A DNA stretch of 64,000 bases from Mytilus edulis (taxonomy: Eukaryota > Mollusca > Bivalvia > Mytilida > Mytilidae): assembly GCF_963676685.1 (NCBI RefSeq), contig NC_092354.1, forward strand, positions 18,606,746-18,670,745, given 5' to 3'. Below the pieces are notes generated by a model. The model saw only the letters and a program-made list of their open reading frames with translations. It had not been told where the DNA came from and ran no database searches. Each line of letters begins with the position of its first letter. Position 1 is the first letter of the stretch. A program made the position numbers and the translations under genes. Shown here piece after piece: positions 22,654-33,600 of the stretch.

Positions 22654-23578
22654 ATGAACGTCGAAGACATTTCCTACAGTGCCAACGCCCCCAACAGGAG
22701 CAATCGCTACCTCCTACCGCAATCAGAGGGTTATCATTGGGAAGTCGGACTGTGGTAAGCCAACGTTGTTAAACAACATAATCCTGTGCGATGGATGCCT
22801 CAAGTACGATCAATTGTACGTCTTCGGGAAATCGCTTCACCAGCCCATCTACCGGATGTTGCAGCAAGCGCTGGGAACAGGCTTCACTAAGGAAGATATC
22901 CTAAACCTCGTACAGTGCAAAGGCAAGTCACCCTACTCGTTGATCGATGTGGTCAACGCCCTACCACCACCACGACACCGGAGTGGTATCGAAACTTTTT
23001 TCTTCGAGCAAAGGAGTGATGAACTAAGCCCCGGAAACTCGACCAAACCTCATTGTGTTCGACGACTTGATGCTTAGCAAATGAAGACTACTACGTGAGT
23101 GATCGCCACAACATTGATTGTTTTTAATTGTGACAACTACTTCAACTGCCCCGCCAGTCTATCCGGGAGAATGCCAATGTCCTATGCTTTTTCTAGCATG
23201 ATGCTAAGAATTCCGAACAAATCCGACGAGATCACTGCAACAATCTCACCAAGGAATACTTTAAATTCAGAAATTATTGCGAGGTTTTTATGATTGCGAA
23301 TAATGCGACAGAGTTGTAAACGCAATAATTAAAACTCGCATTTTGTAAAATCTTAACTGAATTGAGCATGACTTTTCTCAAAATCGTAATAATTAAAATC
23401 GCATTTAATTTAAAATGACAAAATCGCAATAATAAATGAACGCAATAATTTTTGAATTTACAGCAGTTTGCCATTCAGTGTAAACATTGCTGGTCAAAAG
23501 CCTATGTATTTGTAACCGTCGATATTAAAACCACCAAGGCAAATGGAAAATATCGATGCAATTTGATGAGTTTTATAG
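22654..23578 (+). pseudogene. FtsK/HerA-type genome-packaging ATPase, broken
   Basis: The ATG at 22654 lies in the recurring AATAAATG motif and diverges from the PLA2/integrase gene. Walker A is IIGKSDCGKPTLLNN (about 22733), where the usual Gly before Cys is Asp and the Thr after Lys is Pro. Walker B is LIVFDDLML (23049-23075). These ATPases translocate DNA into capsids in Polintons and related viruses. The gene changes frame before Walker A and again near 23020-23090. A palindromic MITE (23262-23460) interrupts the C-terminal region. The coding sense resumes as VTVDIKTTKANGKYRC (about 23514). Confidence 0.8.
23262..23460. mobile_element. Palindromic MITE inserted in the ATPase gene
   Basis: The ends AAATTCAGAAATTATTGCG and CGCAATAATTTTTGAATTT are inverted copies. 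The interior is also full of CGCAATAAT/ATTATTGCG words in both orientations and is much more AT-rich than the surrounding gene. No coding capacity. A target duplication was not resolved. Confidence 0.7.
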
Positions 23579-23589
23579 GTGTATATGGC

Positions 23590-24041
23590 CCTGAAACTTA
23601 AATTTGAGTCGGCCCCGGGCAAGGTATGAAGACTGTGTTACAAGTGTGGTTGGGTTGTGTTTCATTATATATGTCCCGATATGGATGAAAGTCTGTTGAA
23701 TTGGCTATAAACATAATGGAAGATCCCAACGCCCACAACAACCCAAATGCCCGCCAAAACTTGTTTCGGTGCAATCACCGATGCAAACCGCGTAAAGACG
23801 TATGTCTCAGATACAGGAATCTTCAGAAGATGGGCATTCGACCCACGCTTGAACCATCGCATATAATCGATCGACCTGGGTCGACTTGGTATTCGAACCA
23901 ACACTATTGGGGTGTGCAAGGCAATCGAAGGCGTTCACACCAACGCTTAGGTGCGTTCGAATGCGTTCTTTCAAAGCCTTGAAGGCGTTCGAAGCCGTTC
24001 ACACCAACGCCTAGGGGCGTTTGTTCCAACGCTATGAATAA
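23590..24041 (+). pseudogene. Unidentified core gene with tandem GGCGTTC repeats
   Basis: Lies between the ATPase and the next recognisable gene and ends at TAA 24039-24041, directly before its ATG. No family recognised in any frame. Bases 23926-24020 contain a duplicated motif of about 55 bases (AAGGCGTTC ... CACCAACGCCTAGG). The 93-codon frame at 23701 is Arg/Asn-rich and may be a chance frame. Coding sense is weak. Confidence 0.35.
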
Positions 24042-24870
24042 ATGACGTTCATCCAAATTCCCGTCCCAAAGCAGCGGGAGGCACTCTCAAAGGAGTTGCA
24101 TGTAACTAAGCGGAGCATTCAATCCTGTAACATGCAGCACCGCCCTGACATGATTGGACCTTTCCAAAGTGTTTAAGCCTGAGGTTGAGGCTCAGCGGAA
24201 AGCAGTTTAAAAAAATCACCAAAACAATTGAAGATTTACCTCCCGGTTGTGCCAGCCCTTCCTTCTCCAACGCCCGAGTTTGCCGACCCTCTACCTATTG
24301 CACCACCTACAACCACCGTCCTCGGACCTCGAGCACAGCAGTATTTGCAGCTCAGTATGACTCCTTCCGCAGACCACAACCTTGGATTGCGATCTGAAAA
24401 CGATGGTTTCTTCATCCGAAGTTTATCAGTTACTTTTGACGGCGATGATATTTTTCTGGATGGTGTGAGGTACAAAGGAACCCTTGGCCTCTGGGAACTA
24501 ATGGTGAAAAAGAAACCAGATTCGTTCGACGCTGACGACCTTGACGACTTTGAAGAGATCCTGAAAAGTTCCGGTGCCATGTATCAATGCAATGCCACCC
24601 TCTTAAAAACGGCGAAGGCGAACAAGAGTTACAAGGAAGGAAATCGTATCCCACATCTACCAAAGTGATAAGTTTGGCAGTGGGCTGCCAGTCGTGTTTT
24701 TTCCTGCCAACTTCAAGCAGCTTCTCGATCGCTTGGAACTGTGTAATGCAGCTTACCGAGCACGAAATAATGGTGTGTGCAACGAAATTGTGTTGATTAT
24801 TGATGCTATGAAAAAGGGTAGACATATCAGCATTGAGGAATATAAGGCGCTTCATCGTAGCTTTCTATAA
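24042..24870 (+). pseudogene. Conserved Polinton-associated protein (GTxGLWEL family), broken
   Basis: Starts MTFIQIPVPKQREAL at an ATG following TAA, then has stops and a frameshift around 24175-24215, a proline-rich linker (about 24240-24320) and a well-preserved stretch from 24400: a DGDDIFLDGVRYKGTLGLW segment followed by a WELMVKK helix and an FDADDLDDFEEIL region. After another frameshift at about 24665 the C-terminal part reads VVFFPANFKQLLDRLELC and ISIEEYKALHRSFL, ending at TAA 24868-24870. I recognise this arrangement from proteins encoded in animal Polinton-like elements, where the function is unknown. Confidence 0.65.
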
Positions 24871-24874
24871 ATAA

Positions 24875-24976
24875 ATGTTGCAAATAAAAAAAAGTTACGC
24901 ACGAAAGTACGACTACGGTAGGACAGGTTTGTTTGACACAGTAGCCTTGAAAGGTGTTGAAAATTGTGGTTGGTAA
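24875..24976 (+). CDS. Small core ORF, about 33 codons
   Basis: ATG 24875 is part of the AATAAATG motif. The frame (MLQIKKSYARKYDYGRTGL and on) is Lys/Tyr-rich at the start and closes at a TAA near 24976. It could be the beginning of a longer broken gene reaching to about 25020. No family recognised. Confidence 0.35.
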   Translation: MLQIKKSYARKYDYGRTGLFDTVALKGVENCGW

Positions 24977-25025
24977 AGTGGTATAAACCATCTACTACTT
25001 CGTCAACGCTAAAAATACATACATT

Positions 25026-26209
25026 ATGTCTGACATCCTTACAATCACCGAAGGATTGACTTTCGATGAAAGTCTCCAGGGATTTATCAGGTTCACGAAT
25101 ACGAACCTCAAACTGGTGCCAACCTGAATAATCAAGGTGATATCCTAATCAATATCGAAACCCAAGACTTATTACTCCATCCCGCTAAAAGTTATCTTTT
25201 GGTAGAGGGGCAACTGCAAAAGAACGACAGTAGTGCATATGCTGATGCAGATCTAGTGTCTCTCTTTCATGATGGAATCATGTATCTCTTCTCTCAGGCC
25301 AGCTAATCGAACATATCAATAACCCAGGCGTTGCCACTACCATGTTGGAAATTCTGATTTATCACGACGATTTCTCCAAATCCCAAGGTCTCAACCAGCT
25401 GTGGTGCATGGATTCATCTACCGAAGCTAAGACCGAAAACACAAGGTTCGCAGCACGTTATGGGAAAATTATCCCCATTGTCACTAGTGCGCGTGATTCA
25501 GACGCCGATGCCATGCACTAAGCCGCCGCAGTCAACGATATGGCAAATAATATTCTGAGTCAGATCTCTTGGTTCGTTCTTCACGTCACCCTATCAGACA
25601 AAAACAAGATGCGGCTGTACAAAACTATACAAAGTAAAAGTAAAATCGACTGTAGATTTCGCATGAGGCAGTGTGATTCTATCACCGTTCCCAAAAACAC
25701 ACAATTCAACTGGCGCCTCTCTGCCACAAGTGGTACTTAAAAGCCTAGATATACAATCGTTGCAATCCAATCCGACAAAAGTGGATAAGACCCATGACGC
25801 CGCCGTGTGCGATCACTGTCGATTGCAGAACATAAATATTACTGTCAACGCTGAACGCTACCCAGCCGTCGTATTTAATGCCTTTATTACCCAAAATAGG
25901 GTTGCCAGAGTGTTCAAGGAGGCTGCAGACATCAGAAAGAAACTCTACAACATGGTCACCCTCCTCAGTAACGGCGGCGTCAACACCGATACCTCTGATT
26001 TCACAGGCTTATAGCCGGTGTTTATCATCTATGCAAGTCATCAGTCCGAGCGGCTGAAAGAATTCACGGTGCCCATCAAGATACGAGCTGAATTCGATCG
26101 CAATGTTTCCGCCAACACCGAAGCATTTGCACTTGGAATCTCCGACAGAGTTCTTTACTTCGAATCTGACAGACACAAGATGAACGTCGTGTTTGAAGCC
26201 CGAAAATAA
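25026..26209 (+). pseudogene. Major capsid-type protein of the Polinton, broken
   Basis: Starts MSDILTITEGLTF at 25026 and ends at TAA 26207-26209, directly next to the following ATG. Long stretches read well: LLLHPAKSYLLVEGQL (about 25175), YHDDFSKSQGLNQLW (about 25355), VTLSDKNKMRLYKTI (about 25585), MRQCDSITVP (about 25663), ERYPAVVFNAFI (about 25856), VSANTEAFALGISDR (about 26105). I recognise these as the conserved capsid-type protein of animal Polinton-like elements, which I believe is the double jelly-roll major capsid protein. Several frameshifts (about 25118, 25300, 25735) and stops break it. A stretch near 25555-25570 jumps between motifs, suggesting an internal deletion. Confidence 0.7.
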
Positions 26210-26896
26210 ATGAACAACATTATTTTACAGCAATTCGTAAGTAAAACCGATCTAAAGCAGGGGTTCTCGTTCATAATAGTAGTATCCGGGAACCATACCC
26301 AAATTCATACCCGCTTCAATTCACTAAAAATTGGAAAGAATTATGAGATGTCATTTGGTAAATCATGAGACCTACTACATATACTCCATCCCCAACATTC
26401 ATACAGGTTCCTATGGCATCAACGATGAAATACAGCGACAGCTGCGGCTCAACAAACACAAAGCCAAAGTCATTATCGATGCAAATCGGGAAACCCTAAG
26501 AGCATCACTAACTCTCGCCAGGCACTACGAAGAAGATTTCAACTTTACAAATAGCCGCAACACCGCCTTGGGATTAGAACGGCAAATTTACACCTACGAT
26601 AGGGCTATACAGAAGGGGAACACATTGTTAGTATCATCAACATCATCAGCATCCAGCTGGCAAATAGCGCTATTATCTATGGGAGCTATGTTAATGGAAA
26701 GCAGTAATCCGCCATCTGTAGTTTCTTTCCCGGTGTCGATCCTGGCATGAAGAACCCCCCAAAAAAACTGGTGTACTTACCAGTGACCCTGAAAACCATC
26801 AATCGCATGTGCACTTATCTCACCGATCAGGATGGTGACCCCATCAAACTCCACGGGTTACACCTCATTTTCCATTTTCATCTTCTAAGGGAATAA
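26210..26896 (+). pseudogene. Capsid-associated protein, probably minor capsid, broken
   Basis: ATG 26210 directly follows the capsid gene stop. The N-terminal frame (KTDLKQGFSFIIVVSG) shifts at about 26365 into YYIYSIPNIHTGSYGINDEI and further helical Lys/Arg-rich sequence, then shifts again near 26640 and 26750 to PKKLVYLPVTLKTINRM and YLTDQDGDPIKLHG before TAA 26894-26896. Position directly behind the major capsid gene and this C-terminal segment match the second virion-type gene of animal Polintons. Which virion protein it is cannot be decided by eye. Confidence 0.6.
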
Positions 26897-27141
26897 ATAA
26901 TAACTTAACACGATAATGGTTTGAAAGGTCAAGTAAATAAACTACACTGGGCTGCCAAGAAAGGTTGTCAAGTCTCCATTTTTTTGTCCCATGCAAACCT
27001 GTAATGCGAACACAAGATGTGACTCACCTCTCGGCAGGTTAAAAGATTATCAAACTTCTTCAAAAAGTTACTTGTGTTATTAATCTGGAGCTGAGTATCA
27101 CCCAGATAAAGAAAACATAAAAAAAGGTGGATACCTACACA

Positions 27142-27264
27142 TGTTCGTAGGGTTGGCAATGAGGGCATTTCACATGGTATCTAAAACCATTCTATCTGCC
27201 TTGGGTATTGGAGACTTGATTGCTTTGGGTGGTGTACTCGTCAACAAGGTATTGGGATCATGAA
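27142..27264 (+). CDS. Small hydrophobic core ORF
   Basis: Forty codons starting MFVGLAMRAFHMVSK and continuing through a hydrophobic Leu/Gly/Val segment that could span a membrane or form an amphipathic helix. Ends TGA 27262-27264. Polintons carry small hydrophobic or basic minor proteins in this region, but I cannot link this one to a family. Confidence 0.4.
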
Positions 27265-27384
27265 TTTACCTGAAACTTGGTGGATGCGTTTGAAATTTTA
27301 AGATATTTTAATTCTGGTATATATGGTGAATTTATTTTCACAGTGGATCCTAGTGGTAACGATCTCTACCTCAACCCTAAAACG

Positions 27385-27521
27385 CCAAGATCACCTATGA
27401 TGATGGACTTTACTTGAGGCGTGCACGTGGTCAGCAATTCAACGACGAAGCCGGTCTGATATTAGGTGCTACCAGCACCTTCAAAGACACCCCTCCTCGG
27501 TATGCTCCTATGAATAAATGA
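27385..27521 (+). pseudogene. C-terminal fragment of a core gene
   Basis: An open stretch reading KITYDDGLYLRRARGQQFND, then GLILGATSTFKDTPPRYAPM, ends at a TGA overlapping the ATG of the AATAAATGA motif at 27513. Together with the hydrophobic ORF upstream it may be one gene broken by a frameshift and stops. No family recognised. The downstream ATG opens only about 15 codons before the right satellite array. Confidence 0.4.
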
Positions 27522-27654
27522 ACGATTTAGATTCTGGGTACCGGCAACTAAAGATTTCTACCTCCTGAGCCTTATTCTCTCTCTGATCAGACATACCCTG
27601 TGTTTATTAAGTGGCTTTTTTCTCTCTTCTTTCACAAAGGTACATTGGCAGGTA

Positions 27655-30600
27655 ATAATTCAAGGTCAAATTGGCCAAACGCCCAAGTGTAAATCATAGG
27701 TAAGGGTCTAAGGTCCAATGGGTCAAAAGGTCCAGGTGGGACAACTCATGATTTGTCCTCACCATGGGTCCAAAGTTAGATTTATAAAAAAATGCCTTAC
27801 CCCAATTTTTAAAGGAGTGTAAAAAAATCCCTACGGCAATATTTTTTTAGCCACTAGGTGGAAATGGTAGGTAATGGGCTAGGGTCCAATGGGTCAAAAG
27901 GTCCAGGTGGGACAACTCATGGTTTGTCCTCACCATGGGTCCAAAGTTAAACTTAAAAAAAATGCCTTACTCCAATTTTTAAAGGAGTGTAAAAAAATCC
28001 CTACGGCAATACTTTTTTAGCCACTAGGTGGAAATGGTAGGTAATGGGCTAGGGTCCAATGGGCCAAAAGGTCCAGGTAGGACAACTCATAGTTTGTCTT
28101 CACCATAGGTCCGAACTTAGGTCTTAAGGGTCAAACATGCCTACCCCAAATTTTCAAAAGTCTGTCAAAAATTCCCTACGGCAATACTTTTTTACCCACT
28201 AGGTGCAAATGATAGGTAAGGGTCTAAGGTCCAATGGGTCAAAAGGTCCAGGTGGGACAACTCATGGTTTGTCCTCACCATGGGTCCAAAGTTAAATTTA
28301 AAAAAAATGCCTTACCCCAATTTTTAAAGGAGTGTAAAAAAATCCCTACGGCAATACTTTTTTAGCCACTAGGTGGAAATGGTAGGTAATGGGCTAGGGT
28401 CCAATGGGCCAAAAGGTCCAGGTGGGACAACTCATAGTTTGTCTTCACCACAGGTCCGAACTTAGGTCTTAAGGGTCAAACATGCCTACCCCAATTTTTA
28501 AAAGAGTGTAAAAAATTCCCTACGGCAATACTTTTTTAGCCACTAGGTGAAAATGGTAGGTAATTGGCTAGGGTCCAATAGGTCAAAAAGTCCAGGTGGG
28601 ACAACTCATGGTTTGTCCTCACCATGGGTCCAAAGTTAAATTTTTAAATAAATGCCTTACCCCAATTTTTAAAGGAGTGTAAAAAAATCCCTACGGCAAC
28701 ACTTTTTTAGCCACTAGGTGGAAATGTTGGTAATGGGTTAGGGTCCAATGGGCCAAAAGGTCCAGGTGGGACAACTCATAGTTTGTCTTCACCATAGGTC
28801 CGAACTTAGGTCTTAAGGGTCAAACATGCCTACCCCAAATTTTTAAAAGTCTGTCAAATATTCCCTACGGCAATACTTTTTACCCACTAGGTGCAAATGA
28901 TATTTAAGGGTCTAAGGTCCAATGGGTCAAAAGGTCCAGGTGGGACAACTCATGGTTTGTCCTCACCATGGGTCCAAAGTTTAATTTAAAAAAAAATGCC
29001 TTACCCCAATTTTTAAAGGAGTGTAAAAAAATCCCTACGGCAATACTTTTTTAGCCACTAGGTGGAAATGGTAGGTAATGGGCTAGGGTCCAATTGGCCA
29101 AAAGGTCCAGGTGGGACAACTCATAGTTTGTCTTCACCATAGGTCCGAACTTAGGTCTTAAGGGTCAAACATGCCTACCCCAAATTTTCAAAAGTCTGTC
29201 AAAAATTCCCTACGGCAATACTTTTTTACCCACTAGGTGCAAATGATAGTTAAGGGTCTAAGGTCCAATGGGTCAAAAGGTCCAGGTGGAACAACTCATG
29301 GTTTGTCCTCACCATGGGTCCAAAATTAAATTTAAAAAAAATGCCTTACCCCAATTTTTAAAGGAGTGTAAAAAAATCCCTACGGCAATACTTTTTTAGC
29401 CACTTGGTGGAAATGGTAGGTAATGGGCTAGGGTCCAATTGGCCAAAAGGTCCAGGTGGGACAACTGATAGTTTGTCTTCACCATAGGTCCGAACTTAGG
29501 TCTTAAGGGTCAAACATGCCTACCCCAAATTTTCAAGTCTGTCAAAAATTGCCTACGGCAATACTTTTTTACCCACTAGGTGCAAATGATAGGTAAGGGT
29601 CTTAGGTCCAATGGGTCAAAAGGTCCAGGTGGGACAACTCATGGTTTGTCCTCACCATGGGTCCAAAGTTAAATTAAAAAAAAATGCCTTACCCCAATTT
29701 TTAAAGGAGTGTAAAAAAATCCCTACGGCAATACTTTTTTAGCCACTTGGTGGAAATGGTAGGTAATGGGCTAGGGTCCAATTGGCCAAAAGGTCCAGGT
29801 GGGACAACTCATAGTTTGTCTTCACCATAGGTCCGAACTTAGGTCTTAAGGGTCAAACATGCCTACCCCAAATTTTCAAAAGTCTGCCAAAAATTCCCTA
29901 CGGCAATACTTTTTTACCCACTAGGTGCAAATGATAGGTAAGGGTCTTAGGTCCAATGGGTCAAAAGGTCCAGGTGGGACAACTCATGGTTTGTCCTCAC
30001 CATGGGTCCAAAGTTAAATTTAAAAAAAATGCCTTACCCCAATTTTTAAAGGAGTGTAAAAAAATCCCTACGGCAATACTTTATTAGCCACTTAGTGGAA
30101 ATGGTAGGTAATGGGCTAGGGTCCAATGGGCCAAAAGGTCCAGGTGGGACAACTCATAGTTTGTCTTCACCATAGGTCCGAACTTAGGTCTTAAGGGTCA
30201 AACATGCCTACCCCAATTTTTAAAAGAGTGTAAAAAATTCCCTGCGGCAATACTTTTTTACCCACTAGGTGGAAATGGTATGTAATGGGCTAGGGTCCAA
30301 TGGGTCAAAAGGTCCAGGTGGGACAACTCATGGTTTGTCCTCACCATGGGTCCAAAGTTAAATTTAAAAAAAAATGCCTTACCCCAATTTTTAAAGAGTG
30401 TAAAAAAATCCCAACGGCAATACTTTTTTAGCCACTAGGTGGAAATGGTAGGTAATGGGCTAGGGTCCAATGGGCCAAAAGGTCCAGGTGGGACAACTCA
30501 TAGTTTGTCTTCACCATAGGTCCGAACTTAGGTCTTAAGGGTCAAACATGCCTACCCCAACTTTTCAAAAGTCTGTCAAAAATTCCCTACGGCAATACTT

Positions 30601-33600
30601 TTTTACCCACTAGGTGCAAATGATAGGTAAGGGTCTAAGGTACAATGGGTCAAAAGGTCCAGGTGAGACAACTCATGGTTTGTCCTCACCATGGGTCCAA
30701 AGTTAAATTTAAAAAAAATGCCTTACCCCAATTTTTAAAGGAGTGTAAAAAAATCCCTACGGCAATACTTTTTTAGCCACTAGGTGGAAATGGTAAGTAA
30801 TGGGCTAGGGTCCAATTGGCCAAAAGGTCCAGGTGGGACAACTCATAGTTTGTCTTCACCATAGGTCCGAACTTAGGTCTTAAGGGTCAAACATGCCTAC
30901 CCCAAATTTTCAAGTCTGTCAAAAATTCCCTACGGCAATACTTTTTTACCCACTAGGTGCAAATGATAGGTAAGGGTCTTAGGTCCAATGGGTCAAAAGG
31001 TCCAGGTGGGACAACTCATGGTTTGTCCTCACCATGGGTCCAAAGTTAAATTTAAAAAAAATGCCTTACCCCAATTTTTAAAGGAGTGTAAAAAAATCCC
31101 TACGGCAATACTTTTTTAGCCACTAGGTGGAAATGGTAGGTAATGGGCTAGGGTCCAATTGGCCAAAAGGTCCAGGTGGGACAACTCATAGTTTGTCTTC
31201 ACCATAGGTCCGAACTTAGGTCTTAAGGGTCAAACATGCCTACCCCAAATTTTCAAAAGTCTGCCAAAAATTCCCTACGGCAATACTTTTTTACCCACTA
31301 GGTGCAAATGATAGGTAAGGGTCTTAGATCCAATGGGTCAAAAGGTCCAGGTGGGACAACTCATGGTTTGTCCTCGCCATGGGTCCAAAGTTAAATTTAA
31401 AAAAAATGCCTTACCCCAATTTTTAAAGGAGTGTAAAAAAATCCCTACGGCAACACTTTTTTAGCCACTAGGTGGAAATGGTAGGTAATGGGCTAGGGTC
31501 CAATGGGCCAAAAGGTCCAGGTGGGACAACTCATAGTTTGTCTTCACCATAGGTCCGAACTTAGGTCTTAAGGGTCAAACATGACTACCCCAATTTTTAA
31601 AAGAGTGTAAAAAATTCCCTACGGCAATACTTTTTCACCCACTAGGTGGAAATGTTATGTAATGGGCTAGGGTCCAATGGGTCAAAAGGTCCAGGTTGGG
31701 ACAACTCATGGTTTGTCCTCACCATGGGTCCAAAGTTAAATTTAAAAAAAAATGCCTTACCCCAATTTTTAAAGAGTGTAAAAAAATCCCAACGGCAATA
31801 CTTTTTTAGCCACTAGGTGGAAATGGTAGGTAATGGGCTAGGGTCCAATGGGCCAAAAGGTCCAGGTGGGACAACTCATAGTTTGTCTTCCCCATAGGTC
31901 CAAACTTAGGTCTTAAGGGTCAAACATGCCTACCCCAAATTTTCAAAAGTATGTCAAAAATTCCCTACGGCAATACTTTTTTACCCACTAGGTGGAAATG
32001 GTATGTAATGGGCTAGGGTCCAATGGGTCAAAAGGTCCAGGTGGGACAACTCATGATTTGTCCTCACCATGGGTCCAAAGTTAAATTTAAAAAAAAATGC
32101 CTTACCCCAATTTTTAAAGAGTGTAAAAAAATCCCAACGGCAATACTTTTTTAGCTACTAGGTGGAAATGGTAGGTAATGGGCTAGGGTCCAATGGGCCA
32201 AAAGGTCCAGGTGGGACAACTCATAGTTTGTCTTCACCATAGGTCCGAACTTAGGTCTTAAGGGTCAAACATGCCTACCCCAAATTTTCAAAAGTCTGTC
32301 AATAATTCCCTACGGCAATACTTTTTTACCCACTAGGTGCAAATGATAGGTAAGGGTCTAAGGTCCAATGGGTCAAAAGGTCCAGGTGGGACAACTTATG
32401 GTTTGTCCTCACCATGGGTCCAAAGTTAAATTAAAAAAAAATGCCTTACCCCAATTTTTAAAGGAGTGTAAAAAATCCCTACGGCAATACTTTTTTAGCC
32501 ACTAGGTGGAAATGGTAGGTAATGGGCTAGGGTCCAATTGGCCAAAAGGTCCAGGTGGGACAACTGATAGTTTGTCTTCACCATAGGTCCGAACTTAGGT
32601 CTTAAGGGTCAAACATGCCTACCCCAAATTTTCAAGTCTGTCAAAAATTGCCTACGGCAATACTTTTTTACCCACTAGGTGCAAATGATAGGTAAGGGTC
32701 TTAGGTCCAATGGGTCAAAAGGTCCAGGTGGGACAACTCATGGTTTGTCCTCACCATGGGTCCAAAGTTAAATTAAAAAAAAATGCCTTACCCCAATTTT
32801 TAAAGGAGTGTAAAAAAATCCCTACGGCAATACTTTTTTAGCCACTTGGTGGAAATGGTAGGTAATGGGCTAGGGTCCAATTGGCCAAAAGGTCCAGGTG
32901 GGACAACTCATAGTTTGTCTTCACCATAGGTCCGAACTTAGGTCTTAAGGGTCAAACATGACTACCCCAAATTTTCAAAAGTCTGCCAAAAATTCCCTAC
33001 GGCAATACTTTTTTACCCACTAGGTGCAAATGATAGGTAAGGGTCTTAGGTCCAATGGGTCAAAAGGTCCAGGTGGGACAACTCATGGTTTGTCCTCACC
33101 ATGGGTCCAAAGTTAAATTTAAAAAAAATGCCTTACCCCAATTTTTAAAGGAGTGTAAAAAAATCCCTACGGCAATACTTTATTAGCCACTTAGTGGAAA
33201 TGGTAGGTAATGGGCTAGGGTCCAATGGGCCAAAAGGTCCAGGTGGGACAACTCATAGTTTGTCTTCACCATAGGTCCGAACTTAGGTCTTAAGGGTCAA
33301 ACATGCCTACCCCAATTTTTAAAAGAGTGTAAAAAATTCCCTGCGGCAATACTTTTTTACCCACTAGGTGGAAATGGTATGTAATGGGCTAGGGTCCAAT
33401 GGGTCAAAAGGTCCAGGTGGGACAACTCATGGTTTGTCCTCACCATGGGTCCAAAGTTAAATTTAAAAAAAAATGCCTTACCCCAATTTTTAAAGAGTGT
33501 AAAAAAATCCCAACGGCAATACTTTTTTAGCCACTAGGTGGAAATGGTAGGTAATGGGCTAGGGTCCAATGGGCCAAAAGGTCCAGGTGGGACAACTCAT

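Larger units (their letters stand above)
16986..27654 (+). mobile_element. Degenerate Polinton/Maverick-type core
   Basis: This 10.7 kb segment is visibly richer in GC than the flanks and carries the Polinton gene set: pPolB, adenain-like protease, packaging ATPase, capsid-type proteins and a truncated integrase. Several short genes lie between them. All genes except the PLA2/integrase gene are on the plus strand. Most are broken by several stops and frameshifts, but their reading sense is easy to follow. Polintons are ancient virus-like transposons of eukaryotes. This copy cannot encode a working polymerase, protease, ATPase or integrase. Confidence 0.85.

Noticed and set aside
23701..23982. 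A 93-codon frame as a real gene
   Set aside because: Neighbouring core genes show familiar motifs across frames, whereas this frame has none and runs through a local tandem repeat. It was kept only as part of an unidentified region.
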